A DNA stretch of 64,000 nt from Janthinobacterium psychrotolerans (GTDB taxonomy: Bacteria; Pseudomonadota; Gammaproteobacteria; Burkholderiales; Burkholderiaceae_D). Shown here in pieces: positions 1-9,103 of this stretch. Below the pieces are notes generated by a model that worked only from the letters and a program-made list of their open reading frames with translations, ran no database searches and was not told the origin of the DNA. The position numbers were made by a program, and so were the translations under genes. Position 1 is the stretch's first letter, and every line of letters starts with the position of its first letter. The stretch lies in contig NZ_LOCQ01000054.1 in the NCBI RefSeq assembly GCF_001677885.1, forward strand, positions 124,001-188,000. The letters are read 5' to 3'.

Positions 1-1
1 G

Positions 2-244
2 CGCAGCTATTTTTCCGTGCGTCTCGGCCCCGCTCCTGACGACGCGCCGCGCCGCCACTATTGCTTCAAGGCGCCGTCGCGCGCCGCCGTGCAGGCATTT
101 TGGCGAGCCGGCCTGGCACACGGCGGCCTCGACCTGGGCGAACCCGGCCTGCGCGACTATCACGCCAACTATTATGCCGCCTTCCTGTTCGATCCCGACG
201 GCAACCGCATTGAAGCCGTCTGCCACCGCGCTGGTGCCGGCTGA
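2..244 (+). CDS. VOC-fold (glyoxalase/bleomycin-resistance) protein, C-terminal part
   Basis: This is an open frame entering from the left edge and ending at TGA 242-244; only about 80 C-terminal residues are present. The tail has the vicinal-oxygen-chelate layout: a helix with 'AVQAFWRAGLAHGG', then 'YHANYYAAFLFDPDGNRIEAV', in which F-DPDGN-EAV is the usual last strand and its glutamate is the usual metal ligand. Members are dioxygenases, glyoxalases or resistance proteins, and the substrate cannot be told from this fragment. The start and any upstream partner lie outside the window. Confidence 0.85.
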   Translation, partial: RSYFSVRLGPAPDDAPRRHYCFKAPSRAAVQAFWRAGLAHGGLDLGEPGLRDYHANYYAAFLFDPDGNRIEAVCHRAGAG

Positions 245-349
245 CAGGAGGTGAAAGCTTCTGTCGATTGCCGGCCAAAAGAAGCAAGCTGGTAGCGGCC
301 GGAAGCGCAGGGAGCGTGTCAGTTTGCTGGTTCAGTTCACGGAGATTTT

Positions 350-913
350 ATGCCATCAATAATTTCGCATGCTGTTGTTCCACTCGCAGTCGGCCTTGCC
401 CTGGGCAGCAAAGCGATTCCGGGTCGCCTGCTTGTGATCGGCATGATTGCCGCGATGCTTCCTGACGCAGACGTCCTCGCATTTCACTTCGGCGTTCCCT
501 ATGCCCACCAGCTGGGACACCGGGGCATCACGCATTCCCTGGCATTTGCGCTGCTGCTCGCCACGCTTGCCTGGATTTTTGCCAGGCAACTGGCTGCATC
601 GCGCAAGCACGCATGTTTGTTCATGTTTTTTGCCACCGCTTCGCACCCCTTACTCGATATGCTGACAAACGGTGGACTCGGTGTCGCCTTGATTTGGCCG
701 TTTTCAAATGAACGATTGTTTTTCCCGCTACGCGTCATAGAAGTAAGTCCTATCGGTATTCGACGGTTTTTCAGTGCCACCGGCGTCCGGGTTCTTCTGT
801 CCGAGCTTCAGTGGATATGGATACCGTCGGCCATCGCCGCCGTCATTATTGTTGCCTGGAGGCGGATTTTTTATGCGTCAGAATGCAGAACGCCACAGGG
901 TCCCGTCTCATGA
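350..913 (+). CDS. YdjM/DUF457-type membrane-bound metal-dependent hydrolase
   Basis: This 187-residue protein starts with 'MPSIISHAVVPLAVG', followed by 'MLPDADVLAF' (about residues 36-45) and 'GHRGITHSLAF' (about 57-67). Early His, Asp-Ala-Asp and HRGxTHS are the hallmark of the LexA-regulated YdjM/DUF457 inner-membrane hydrolase family. Several hydrophobic segments fit a multi-pass membrane protein. A GGAG five bases before the ATG supports the start. The physiological substrate of the family is not established. The surrounding DNA (to about 4 kb) looks less GC-biased at third positions than the core genes further right, which suggests an accessory segment. Confidence 0.85.
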   Translation: MPSIISHAVVPLAVGLALGSKAIPGRLLVIGMIAAMLPDADVLAFHFGVPYAHQLGHRGITHSLAFALLLATLAWIFARQLAASRKHACLFMFFATASHPLLDMLTNGGLGVALIWPFSNERLFFPLRVIEVSPIGIRRFFSATGVRVLLSELQWIWIPSAIAAVIIVAWRRIFYASECRTPQGPVS

Positions 914-973
914 GCCATGCGCGATATCGCCGCACGGCCAGGCGCGGACATTCCTTATCCACAGAGAGAATTG

Positions 974-1402
974 ATGAAGTTTCTTGATGAAGCCTTTGAT
1001 CGCGCGTGCAGTCGTTACAGCGGCAGTAACTTCGATCAGCTCGATGAAGCTGACAAGATTTTGGTCACGATCTGGGGCCTGGAAGGCGACGTCAATAACG
1101 GCGGCTTCGACCAATACTATTTTAATAGTTCAGGCGATCTTGCCTTCCATGCGCCGGTGGCGCTACGGAGAATCGGCGCTCATCACATGGCACAAATTGC
1201 CGATGACGCAAACAAGCTGTTTGGGCCAAACGGCCCCGCACGCAACCCTGACGAGCGCGAAGCTCAGTTGCTCGCGATGGCGACGAACGGCAGCGAGCCG
1301 CACCGTTGGGACGAGCTTACGCGGGCGTTCCAATCCTACCCGGACGACATTTCTGCGCTGCTGGCGGCCTTTCTCGAAGCACGTAGTCATATACCAAAAT
1401 GA
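974..1402 (+). CDS. DUF4375 (DMP19-like) protein
   Basis: The protein has 142 residues from the ATG at 974, which has 'AGAGAGAA' just upstream; an earlier in-frame start at 917 has no ribosome-binding site. The stretch 'WGLEGDVNNGGFDQYYFN' followed by 'GDLAFHAPVALRRIGA' is typical of the DUF4375 family, related to the DNA-mimic protein DMP19 of Neisseria. Members are small, soluble and often encoded near toxin or immunity-like genes; most have no assigned function. It follows the YdjM-type gene by about 60 bases on the same strand. Confidence 0.8.
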   Translation: MKFLDEAFDRACSRYSGSNFDQLDEADKILVTIWGLEGDVNNGGFDQYYFNSSGDLAFHAPVALRRIGAHHMAQIADDANKLFGPNGPARNPDEREAQLLAMATNGSEPHRWDELTRAFQSYPDDISALLAAFLEARSHIPK

Positions 1403-1487
1403 CTGCCGGCCCCGCTGTTGGCTGAGGGTACCGTCAGTGGTTGCCTTGGGGCCGAATGCAGCCCGATGCTGCCGTTAGAAAGAAAAT

Positions 1488-2012
1488 ATGAATACCAAAA
1501 CTCCTGCTGATTCAACCCAATGTCGCGCGGCCCTTCGGCTTGCCGTTTCGCTTGCGTTCGCGACAGCCCTGGCAGCGTGTGCCAGCAGCCCGACTATAGG
1601 GACCGCTATTACCCAAGCAAAGCTGGTGTATGTAGAGGACGCGACCATGTTCCGATCACGGCTTGATGAGACGCGACTGGCACAGACGGGATGCACATAT
1701 GAAAGCCGCGATCCCGCCGCGATGCTGGCACTGCGACGTCTGCTCGGGTCTGAGCAATTTGAGAATGAGTCCATCGTCCAGATGATTGAACCGCGCTATG
1801 CCTTGTACTTTGAAAAAGAGGACGGCAGCAAGCACTCGCTTCTTCTCGACCGCCAATACAGCGATTCACTACGACGACACGGAACATTTGACGCAAAACC
1901 GATAACCGTCGGAGGCAATTTCGCTTCGCAGTTAGTGCAATGGGCAGTGCAAGCGAACATCTCTCAATCAAACCCGCACTGCAACAGCCCTATTCTCCGT
2001 AAAACCATGTAG
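1488..2012 (+). CDS. putative lipoprotein, function unknown
   Basis: The 174-residue product has a signal peptide with a hydrophobic core ('LAVSLAFATALAAC') and a lipobox ending at Cys31, which predicts a lipid-anchored envelope protein. The mature part has no domain I recognise. It contains a 'CTYES' segment, a 'YALYFEKEDGSKHSLLLDR' stretch and a late Cys. The ribosome-binding site is weak (AGAAAG). The gene is flanked by accessory genes and has no obvious functional partner. Confidence 0.7.
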   Translation: MNTKTPADSTQCRAALRLAVSLAFATALAACASSPTIGTAITQAKLVYVEDATMFRSRLDETRLAQTGCTYESRDPAAMLALRRLLGSEQFENESIVQMIEPRYALYFEKEDGSKHSLLLDRQYSDSLRRHGTFDAKPITVGGNFASQLVQWAVQANISQSNPHCNSPILRKTM

Positions 2013-2227
2013 ACAGCGGTTGAATACGTTTTCGCACCTGACGTGCAATAGCGCGTAACCGTCCGATTAGGGGCGAATCCAGCCTGCAGATGCAGCCGCT
2101 AGATTTGCATCCTGACCACCTGCTATGCTGGGCCGAACGGTCAGATTCGGCCAGAAGCGGCCACCCGCACCAACAGTCGTCACACAAGCGTGACATTTGG
2201 AATATTTACACGATTGAACTGCACCAT

Positions 2228-3994
2228 ATGAGCATGTTGAGAGCAAAAGGGAACCTACAAGATCTTATCGCCGACCGCGAGGTCAGAGTCATGGCACTGT
2301 CTGGAAAATGGGGCACGGGCAAGAGCCACATGTGGGACAGCCTCCGCAAAGCGTCAACGGATAGCCATATACAGGGGGCACTGTACGTTTCCTTGTTTGG
2401 CGTCGCCACGATCACCGAGTTGAAGCTGAAGCTTGCCCAATCAGCGGTGCCAATGATCAAAAAGAGCGGTCCTCAGGCAGATGCGGTTAGGGGCGCGATT
2501 AGCGCCATAAAGAACGGTGCACAGGGCTTTTTCAAACTCGGCACAGCCCTGGACGAATTCGCCCTGCTTGCCGTCCCAGCCATGGTGCGAGAGAAGTTCA
2601 TCGTAGTCGATGACATCGAGCGCAAACATGAGAAACTGACAATCGACGAAGTCTTGGGCTTCATCGACGACTTCACACGGAACTACGGCTGCAGGATCCT
2701 GCTGATACTGAACACCGACCAGCTCGCCGACAGGACTGTCTGGGAGAAATTCAGAGAGAAGGTCATTGATGAAGAGTTGCGGCTGGACACGACGGCGGCC
2801 GAGGCCTTCGACATCGCCATCCAGCTCTCGCAGAGCCCGTTCGCAGCAAAGATCAAACCGGCGGTCGAAGCCTGCGGCATCAGCAACATCAGGATCATTC
2901 GCAAGGTCATCCGCGCGGCAAATAAAATCCTTGCCGCGCATTTGACGCTTCCGGATGACGTCCTGGACCGCGTCATTCCCTCCACGGTACTGCTTTCCGC
3001 CATCCATTACAAGGGGATCGAGGACGGCCCGACCATGGCCTTCGTTCTCGACTCCGAGTCTAATGTGGGCCGCCAAATCGCACGACACGAGCGCGAGCGC
3101 CGTGGCGAGGAAGCAAGCGATGAAGACAAGCTACATGCGCGATGGATGCTCCTGCTTAATCGCCTCGGCATCGCGTACTCCGACGAATACGAAAAGCTTG
3201 TGTCCGACTACCTGAACGCCGGCCTTGTTGACCGTTCGGCAGTCGATGCGATCGTCGGTCGCTATTATCGGGAGCGGCAACGCGCCGGAGCAGAGGCACG
3301 CGTGCGCGAGTTCTTCCAAACCACGATATGGGATCCTGAACTAATGCCCGCGCAGATCGTGGAGGCAGCGGGTGTATTGCTCGCCGATGTGCCGCATGTG
3401 GACTGCTATAGCGTCAGCTCACTGCATTATTACCTAGTCGAATTGCAGGGAGGGGCGGCGATTGCTGAACAGATGGTATCCTTGTGGGTCGATCAACTGC
3501 GGGAGATGGCAGCGGCGCCTGGCGCGAATCCCAGAGAATTCGTACTCGATAACTGGACGGGACGCGCATTGCACCCTTCGATCGTGGCCGCTTTCGCAGA
3601 GGCGCGCGTTCGCGTCGAGCAGCCTAGAACCCTGTTGGACGTATGCCTGTACCTTGCCAATAGTGACGGATGGAACCATTCCGATGAGGCAGTCATGCAG
3701 GCAGCGACCGTGGACGACTTCACGCGCACAGTCTTGAGCATCCGTGGCCAACAGCTCAAGGTGTTCATGCTCAAGAACCTCGACATGTACGCCAACCGTG
3801 GCACTTACGCGCGGCACTTCGGTTCTGGCCCTCAGCACTTCCTTGAAGCATGCAAGAGAATTCAAGTCGAACGCGCCGGAACGCGCTGGGCGAGCCTGAT
3901 CGAGGATTTGTTCAAAGAGGCGAAGCTTGATACCGACCTCAATGTGGGGCAACCGGCCGCCGACACGACAGCAGTTAATGAAGCAACCAGATAG
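2228..3994 (+). CDS. P-loop NTPase (KAP-like), possible defence-type ATPase
   Basis: A Walker A motif 'GKWGTGKSH' lies about 25 residues after the chosen start, and a Walker B-like 'FIVVDDIERK' about 125 residues later; sensor-like 'LLILNTDQL' follows. This order fits the KAP/STAND-like P-loop class. The remaining 350 residues are helical and show no domain or membrane segment I recognise. The ATG at 2228 was chosen because the reading between 2090 and 2200 looks non-coding, but no Shine-Dalgarno precedes either start, so residues before 2228 may be real. Genes of this kind are common in phage-defence islands; here that is inference only. It has no partner nuclease, and pseudogenes follow. 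Confidence 0.7.
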   Translation: MSMLRAKGNLQDLIADREVRVMALSGKWGTGKSHMWDSLRKASTDSHIQGALYVSLFGVATITELKLKLAQSAVPMIKKSGPQADAVRGAISAIKNGAQGFFKLGTALDEFALLAVPAMVREKFIVVDDIERKHEKLTIDEVLGFIDDFTRNYGCRILLILNTDQLADRTVWEKFREKVIDEELRLDTTAAEAFDIAIQLSQSPFAAKIKPAVEACGISNIRIIRKVIRAANKILAAHLTLPDDVLDRVIPSTVLLSAIHYKGIEDGPTMAFVLDSESNVGRQIARHERERRGEEASDEDKLHARWMLLLNRLGIAYSDEYEKLVSDYLNAGLVDRSAVDAIVGRYYRERQRAGAEARVREFFQTTIWDPELMPAQIVEAAGVLLADVPHVDCYSVSSLHYYLVELQGGAAIAEQMVSLWVDQLREMAAAPGANPREFVLDNWTGRALHPSIVAAFAEARVRVEQPRTLLDVCLYLANSDGWNHSDEAVMQAATVDDFTRTVLSIRGQQLKVFMLKNLDMYANRGTYARHFGSGPQHFLEACKRIQVERAGTRWASLIEDLFKEAKLDTDLNVGQPAADTTAVNEATR

Positions 3995-4301
3995 GCTGGG
4001 GCTCACCTTGGGAACAGTCCGCTTTGGGGCGGAAGCTACCATTCAACGATGGGCCATGGCGCTTTCCTGCTTCATGCGCGAACCAGCAAAATCTGTCACG
4101 AGCAAAGTCAACAGCAAAGGCTCTCCGGGCCAAGCGGGCCTGAAAAATGTCGAGGGCAAGGCGCGGCGACGAAGACAGTACGCATGTACGGCGAGGAGCT
4201 GCAACGCGGCCATCGGCATTTTCTCGGGCTCGCGTTTCCGGCCCGCTGTTGATGGTGACATAGCCAAGAACTTCGCCAAGCTGATCTCGTTTTAGGAAGA
4301 C
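3995..4301 (+). other. intergenic, no gene supported
   Basis: About 300 bases between the NTPase and the UTRA remnant. Short open frames exist on both strands but have no ribosome-binding site, no recognisable motif and poor residue composition. It is probably decayed sequence. Confidence 0.4.
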
Positions 4302-4560
4302 ATGCGCACACGCGGGCGCACGCCGCGCAGCGTTTGGCTCAAGCGTTCGGAAGGCACGGTCACGCCGGAAGAAGCACTGCGGCTACGCTTGCGGCCGGGC
4401 GCGCCCGTGTACCGCTTTCAGCGCATCGGCTATGCGGACGAGTTGCCGATGTGCCTGGAATACGCCACCATCGCGGCCGGCTGCCTGCCGTCGCTGGCGT
4501 CGGTCGATCTGTCTGGAACAGGCCGGCAACCGCCCGGTGCGGGCCTTGCAGCGCCACCGG
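4302..4560 (+). pseudogene. remnant of a GntR-family regulator (UTRA effector domain)
   Basis: The frame from 4302 reads like the start of a UTRA ligand-binding domain: 'GRTPRSVWLKRSEGTVT', 'LRLRPGAPVYRFQRI' and 'ADELPMCLEYATIAAG'. At about 4505 the homology passes to another frame ('LEQAGNRPVRALQ') and is then lost, which marks a frameshift. The N-terminal winged helix and the end of the domain are both missing. In intact members this domain binds a sugar or amino-sugar derivative and controls a GntR-type repressor. The fragment abuts a second remnant from an unrelated family. Confidence 0.65.
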
Positions 4561-4574
4561 ACGACTGGTTGGCA

Positions 4575-4833
4575 CCCAGGGTTTCAATCACCGCTCGCCG
4601 CAGCATGGCCAGGCCGAGCTTGCGTATGACCTGGCGCCGGCGTGGTGGGGCCGCGGGATCGCCACGACGCTATGCCTGGAGGCCAGCGACTGGGCGCTGC
4701 AGGCGCAGCACTGGCTGCGGGTGCAGGCGGTGGTGCTCGACACGAATGCGGCGTCGATACGGGTACTGGAGAAAGCGGGATTTGAACGCGAGGGCTCGCT
4801 GCGCGCGTGGCGCAGGGCGCCGGCCTGTAGCAC
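4575..4833 (+). pseudogene. remnant of a GNAT N-acetyltransferase
   Basis: In the third forward frame the sequence reads 'QAELAYDLAPAWWGRGIATT', then 'VVLDTNAASIRVLEKAGFER'. These are the acetyl-CoA-binding loop (W-GRGIAT) and the N-A-S-RVLEK-GF end of a GNAT domain like that of RimJ/RimL-type enzymes. The N-terminal half is absent and the 5' side runs straight into the UTRA remnant, so this is a truncated pseudogene. Confidence 0.6.
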
Positions 4834-4866
4834 ACCTGGCGCGGCGCTGACGGCGGCAGGAAGTGC

Positions 4867-5202
4867 TTACTTGCCGTCTTTGGGCGGCAGGAAGCACGCT
4901 TCGACGATCTGCAGGTCGTTGTCCTTGGCAAACTCGCGCACGAAGTGGAAGGCCATCGGTTCGATCTCGCGCAGCTTGCTGTTGACCACCACCGACTTGA
5001 CGCCATTGACGATGGTCGGGCGCACGTAGGGAGAGTATTGCAGGTGCGCATTGCGCCCACCACCCTCGGGGTTGAAACAGGACATCACTCCGCACAGGCG
5101 TTCGGCCCAATCACTGGGGCGAAATTGCTTGCCATTGCTGGTGAGACCAAGGATGAAGAACTCGTCTGAGAGCTCTCCTTTGTTTTGAGATAACTCGGCC
5201 AT
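4867..5202 (-). CDS. DUF3579 domain protein
   Basis: This 111-residue soluble protein has the motifs 'FFILGLTSNGKQFRPSDWAERL', 'SCFNPEGGG' and 'YSPYVRPTIVNGVKSVVV', which match the DUF3579 family found in Burkholderiales and relatives. No molecular role is established for that family. It is transcribed alone, convergent with the pseudogene debris. It marks the border between the accessory stretch on its left and conserved core genes on its right. Confidence 0.85.
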   Translation of the reverse strand: MAELSQNKGELSDEFFILGLTSNGKQFRPSDWAERLCGVMSCFNPEGGGRNAHLQYSPYVRPTIVNGVKSVVVNSKLREIEPMAFHFVREFAKDNDLQIVEACFLPPKDGK

Positions 5203-5416
5203 GTGGCTTGTCGGGACTGGATTGCGTGAATGGCCCCGGCGGGTAAGCCGGGCTGGTAGTTCAGTGCGTCTTGCGGACAGTCAGTATTATATCTTATAGA
5301 AGACTTGGGTTCTAGCGCGATCTGCGGCGCCTTGACGGCCGCATGCAAAAAGGGCCGGCACATCCGCTGCGCCAGCCCCTTATTCTAATCGAATTGCACT
5401 TGCCGCATGCTGCGCA

Positions 5417-6376
5417 TCAGCCGAGGAGGACGGCGCCCGACAACAGCAGCAGCAACAGCATCCACAGCAGCAAGGCGCGCCAGACCAGGCCGACCGTGCT
5501 TTGCAGCGCGCGCGCGCCCGGCTCTTCGCCAGGCAGGATATCGCTTTCGCTGTCGCTGTCGTCGACCGCCATGTCGGGCGTGATGACCACGCGCGCCGCG
5601 GTTTCCGCTGGCGTGCCCAGCCGTACGCCCATGGCGCCGCCGCCGGCCGTCAAAATGATGCCGATCGCTTCGTCATGCCAGCGGTGGGCGAAATTGCGCC
5701 AGGCGTAGATGGCGTCCTCGAAGTTGCCGACCACGGCAAAGGCGACCGCCGTCAGGCGCGCCGGTATCCAGTCGATCCAGTAAAAGGCGCGCGCGGCGAA
5801 CTGGCCGAACGCTTCATTGCGCATGTGTTCGGGTTCGTTCCAGGCGCGCGCCAGGTATTCGGCCACGCGGTACATCACGGCGCAGGCAGGCCCGACCGGC
5901 ATCATGAACCAGAAAAACACGCCGAACACATTGCGATGGGTGGTAATCAGGGCGCGTTCGACGGCGATGCGCGAGATTTCGCCGGCATCCATGCCGGCCG
6001 TATCGAGCTTGGTCCAGTCGGCCAGCAGCGCGCGCGCGGCCGGCTCGTCACCGGCGCTCAGGGCCAGCTGTATCGACGTGAAGTAATGGCTGTAGTGGCG
6101 AAAACCGAGCGTCAGGTAGACGATCAGCACGTTCCAGGCAAACATCACCAGGGTCAGCTCGTAGTATTTCAATACCCAGTAGACGCCGGCCGTGGGGATC
6201 ATCAGCAAGCCCATCATCAGGAACCAGCCGATGCGGCCGTGGCTGGCGTGGCCAGCGTTGAACCAGGTCTCCATGCGCATCGCCATGCTCTTGATTTCGG
6301 CGTAGATGATATTGTCCGCGCGCAAAGGCTTGAGCTGCTCGATCAGTAGTGCGCAAAGTATGGAGAAAAATGTCAT
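5417..6376 (-). CDS. CobD/CbiB family membrane protein
   Basis: The ATG at 6376 has AAAGGACC immediately upstream and gives 319 residues starting 'MTFFSILCALLIEQLKPL'. Hydrophobic segments around residues 45-85, 155-180 and at the extreme C-terminus ('LLLWMLLLLLLSGAVLL') indicate an inner-membrane protein. The overall pattern matches the CobD/CbiB family; true CobD attaches the aminopropanol arm during cobalamin synthesis. No other cobalamin gene is nearby, and beta-proteobacterial members next to a Nudix gene may do another job, so the biochemical role is left open. It is the gene downstream of the Nudix gene on the same strand. Confidence 0.75.
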   Translation of the reverse strand: MTFFSILCALLIEQLKPLRADNIIYAEIKSMAMRMETWFNAGHASHGRIGWFLMMGLLMIPTAGVYWVLKYYELTLVMFAWNVLIVYLTLGFRHYSHYFTSIQLALSAGDEPAARALLADWTKLDTAGMDAGEISRIAVERALITTHRNVFGVFFWFMMPVGPACAVMYRVAEYLARAWNEPEHMRNEAFGQFAARAFYWIDWIPARLTAVAFAVVGNFEDAIYAWRNFAHRWHDEAIGIILTAGGGAMGVRLGTPAETAARVVITPDMAVDDSDSESDILPGEEPGARALQSTVGLVWRALLLWMLLLLLLSGAVLLG

Positions 6377-6485
6377 CGATGGTCCTTTTTGTCTTTTACA
6401 GCAATACCGCAATGCCCGCTACGATAACGCAGTGCAGTGCTGGAATCAAACTTATTACAATTGAAGCTGATATTCGGACAGTTGT

Positions 6486-7145
6486 CTACGCGCGCAACAG
6501 GTGAAAGAGGTTACGCAGCATGCCGGCGGTGGCGCCCCAAATGTAAAATCGCTCGTAGGGCATGGCGTAGAACGAGCGGCGCCCGCCAGGCAATTCCACC
6601 GACAGGCGCTGGTGATTGACACCGTCCATCAGAAAGGCCAGCGGCACTTCGAACACTTCCGCCACTTCCGCCGGATCGGCGCGCAGCTCGAACGGCGGCG
6701 TGACCAGCCCCACCACCGGCGTGACGCGATAGCCGGTGCCGGTCAGGTAATCGGGCAGCTGGCCCAGCACTTCCACGTGAGCGCGCGCCAGGCCCACTTC
6801 TTCTTCCGTTTCGCGCAGCGCCGTGGCCACTGCCGAGACGTCATAGACTTCGCTGCGCCCGCCGGGAAAGCTGACCTGGCCGGCATGGCTGCTCAGGTGA
6901 TCGGTGCGCATGGTCAGCAGGATGGTCAGGCCTGCCGGGCGCTGCACCAGCGGGATCAGCACGGCGGCCGGCACCGGTTCGGCGCGGGCCGACAAAAAAT
7001 CCTGGGTGATCTCGGGCTGCCAGTCGGGCGGCGACAGCAGGCGCTGGCGCAAGGCCTCGGGTGTCATGCGCGCCGCATCGAGCGCGGCTTCGCCGGCAAT
7101 CGAATCGACGGCCAGCTTTTTCGGATCAAACGCGATTGTTGCCAT
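6486..7145 (-). CDS. CoA-type Nudix pyrophosphohydrolase
   Basis: The 219-residue protein starts at an ATG with a GGAGG site. The Nudix box runs 'GGRSEVYDVSAVATALRETE' followed by EEVGLA, with the REtEEvG core intact. The preceding 'SSHAGQVSFPGG' is the signature of coenzyme-A pyrophosphatases (NudL/PCD1 type), which cleave CoA or acyl-CoA to phosphopantetheine and 3',5'-ADP. It lies downstream of rplS and is separated from it by a terminator, so it is probably transcribed from its own promoter. Confidence 0.85.
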   Translation of the reverse strand: MATIAFDPKKLAVDSIAGEAALDAARMTPEALRQRLLSPPDWQPEITQDFLSARAEPVPAAVLIPLVQRPAGLTILLTMRTDHLSSHAGQVSFPGGRSEVYDVSAVATALRETEEEVGLARAHVEVLGQLPDYLTGTGYRVTPVVGLVTPPFELRADPAEVAEVFEVPLAFLMDGVNHQRLSVELPGGRRSFYAMPYERFYIWGATAGMLRNLFHLLRA

Positions 7146-7171
7146 GCTAACAGCCTCCAGCTCCAGAAACG

Positions 7172-7196
7172 AAAAAGGGGCACCTGATGGCACCCC
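7172..7196 (-). terminator. intrinsic terminator after rplS
   Basis: On the minus strand the RNA reads GGGGUGCC-AUCA-GGUGCCCC followed by five U: an eight-pair stem with two G-U pairs and a tetraloop. It lies between the rplS stop and the Nudix start, and closes the rpsP operon. Confidence 0.8.
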
Positions 7197-7220
7197 TCTT
7201 TACCAAAACAGACGCTAGTA

Positions 7221-7604
7221 TTAAGCGCTTGCTTTCGCCACAACGCGGCGGTTTGGCAGTTTTTCCTTGATACGCGCCGATTTGCCCGAACGCTCACGCA
7301 GATAGTACAGCTTGGCGCGGCGAACATCACCACGGCGTTTCACTTCGATCGAAGCGATCAGCGGCGAGTACAGCTGGAACGTACGCTCGACGCCTTCGCC
7401 GGACGAGATCTTGCGAACGATGAAGTTCGAGTTCAGGCCACGGTTACGACGGGAGATAACGACGCCTTCGTATGCCTGGGCGCGCTTGCGCGTACCTTCG
7501 ACCACGTTGACGCTGACGATCACGGTATCGCCTGGTGCGAAGTCAGGAATCGATTTACCCAGACGGGCGATCTCTTCTTGCTCTAATTGTTGAATCAGAT
7601 CCAT
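7221..7604 (-). CDS. rplS: 50S ribosomal protein L19
   Basis: The 127-residue protein '[20 protein letters not shown]' with '[18 protein letters not shown]', '[15 protein letters not shown]' and '[17 protein letters not shown]' is a full-length L19, located at the 30S-50S interface. The start at 7604 is fixed by the conserved N-terminus. It is the last gene of rpsP-rimM-trmD-rplS, the canonical order in proteobacteria. Confidence 0.97.
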   Translation of the reverse strand: MDLIQQLEQEEIARLGKSIPDFAPGDTVIVSVNVVEGTRKRAQAYEGVVISRRNRGLNSNFIVRKISSGEGVERTFQLYSPLIASIEVKRRGDVRRAKLYYLRERSGKSARIKEKLPNRRVVAKASA

Positions 7605-7736
7605 TTTTAACACTCCGAAAACCATCATGCCGGCGCACTGTGGATAGCTGGCTATCCGCCCGGTAGAGGATGGGTAAGACACAAAAGGGCAACATGCCCG
7701 GCACTACGGGCCAGCCTGCGGCCTTCCGGAGAAGGC

Positions 7737-8483
7737 TTACAGGCTGGCCAGGAATTGTTCGTCGGTCTTGCTGAGCAAGCCGGCGGCACGCGCGCTGATC
7801 AACAGATCGGGGCGCTTTTTCGCGGTCGCTTCCAGCATGCGCTGGCGGCGCCACTTGACGATCTCGGCATGGTTGCCCCCCATCAGGACGGGCGGCACGG
7901 CCACACCTTCATACGTTTCCGGCCGCGTATAGTGCGGCGAATCGAGCAAGCCGTTGACAAAACTGTCTTCGACCGCCGACGCCTCGGTGTTCAACACACC
8001 GGGCAACAGCCGGATCACCGCGTCCATCAGCGCCATGGCGGGCAACTCGCCGCCCGACAGCACGAAGTCGCCGACGCTGATTTCCTCGTCGACGCAACGG
8101 TCCAGCAAACGCTGGTCCACGGCTTCATAGCGGCCACACAGTATCACCAAACCAGGTTCGGCTTTCAGTTGCGTGACACGCTCATGCGTCAGGGCGCGGC
8201 CTTGCGGCGACATGAACACCACGCGCGGCGCGGCAAGACCGAGGTCTTGCTGGCGCTGCTTTGCGGCGTTGATGGTCGCTTCGAGCGGCCTGGCCATCAT
8301 CACCATGCCGGGGCCGCCGCCATACGGGCGGTCATCCACGGTACGGTGATTGTCGGTCGTGAAATCACGCGGATTCCACAAGGACAAGCCACATCTTTGC
8401 TGCTCGAAGGCGCGCCGGGTGACACCCGACTGCGTCAGCGCGGCAAACATTTCCGGGAACAGGGTCACGACATCAAATTGCAT
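7737..8483 (-). CDS. trmD: tRNA (guanine-N1)-methyltransferase
   Basis: The 248-residue protein has '[13 protein letters not shown]' at the start, '[12 protein letters not shown]' and the trefoil-knot SAM-binding segment '[13 protein letters not shown]...[14 protein letters not shown]'. TrmD methylates G37 of several tRNAs and prevents +1 frameshifting. Its position between rimM and rplS is the conserved one. The 132 bases to rplS may hold a minor internal control element, but none is clearly seen. Confidence 0.97.
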   Translation of the reverse strand: MQFDVVTLFPEMFAALTQSGVTRRAFEQQRCGLSLWNPRDFTTDNHRTVDDRPYGGGPGMVMMARPLEATINAAKQRQQDLGLAAPRVVFMSPQGRALTHERVTQLKAEPGLVILCGRYEAVDQRLLDRCVDEEISVGDFVLSGGELPAMALMDAVIRLLPGVLNTEASAVEDSFVNGLLDSPHYTRPETYEGVAVPPVLMGGNHAEIVKWRRQRMLEATAKKRPDLLISARAAGLLSKTDEQFLASL

Positions 8484-8530
8484 CGCCGCCCCATCCTGAA
8501 AGTCTGCCCGGCGCAATCAGCGCAGCCGGC

Positions 8531-9088
8531 TTAATAATCAAGGCCCCAGTCCACCGTGATCTTGCCGGCGGTCTTGTCAACATTGATGACAAACTGGCCG
8601 ACAAACGGGATCAGGCGCTCGGGCGCCTTTTCAACGGACTCATCGGCAGTGGCGACAGGCGTGACGCGCAGAATCGACTGCGGACCGTTGCTCATCATGT
8701 CGTGCACTGTGCCGAGGCACTGGCCTTGCAAATTCTCTACTGTCAGCCCGATCAGATCGGACCAGTAAAACTCATCGGCATCCAGCGTCGGGAAATGGCT
8801 ACGCGGAATTTGCACGGCAACGCCTTTCAGCGCTTCCGCGGCATCCCGCCCGACCACACCCACCAGCTGGGCCACGACGTCGCCGCCGTGTAACTTCGCC
8901 TGCCTGACTTGAACGTCATGCAAGCTCGGTTTATCAAGCCACCAGGTTTTAACGCTTAACAATGCATCCGCGTCGTCGGAGAAAGGAGTGACCCTGATTC
9001 CGCCAGCGATGCCATAGGCACCGGAGACATAGCCTACCTGTACCAGGTCATCGGGGACTTTCACCCCGGATGCAGTCTTGACCGTCAA
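8531..9088 (-). CDS. rimM: 16S rRNA processing factor RimM
   Basis: The 185-residue protein contains 'VQVGYVSGAYGIAGGIRV' (N-terminal RimM beta-barrel) and 'FYWSDLIGLTVENLQGQCLG' with 'RLIPFVGQFVINVD' (C-terminal PRC-like barrel). RimM helps mature the 30S head near S19. The chosen start is a TTG at 9088, 16 bases from the rpsP stop; the homology begins about 16 residues in, so a slightly later start cannot be excluded. Confidence 0.93.
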   Translation of the reverse strand: MTVKTASGVKVPDDLVQVGYVSGAYGIAGGIRVTPFSDDADALLSVKTWWLDKPSLHDVQVRQAKLHGGDVVAQLVGVVGRDAAEALKGVAVQIPRSHFPTLDADEFYWSDLIGLTVENLQGQCLGTVHDMMSNGPQSILRVTPVATADESVEKAPERLIPFVGQFVINVDKTAGKITVDWGLDY

Positions 9089-9103
9089 ACCAGTGATCTG
9101 ATA

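Noticed and set aside
4043-4279. Short minus-strand frame between NTPase and UTRA remnant
   Set aside because: No ribosome-binding site, no motif, unusual composition.
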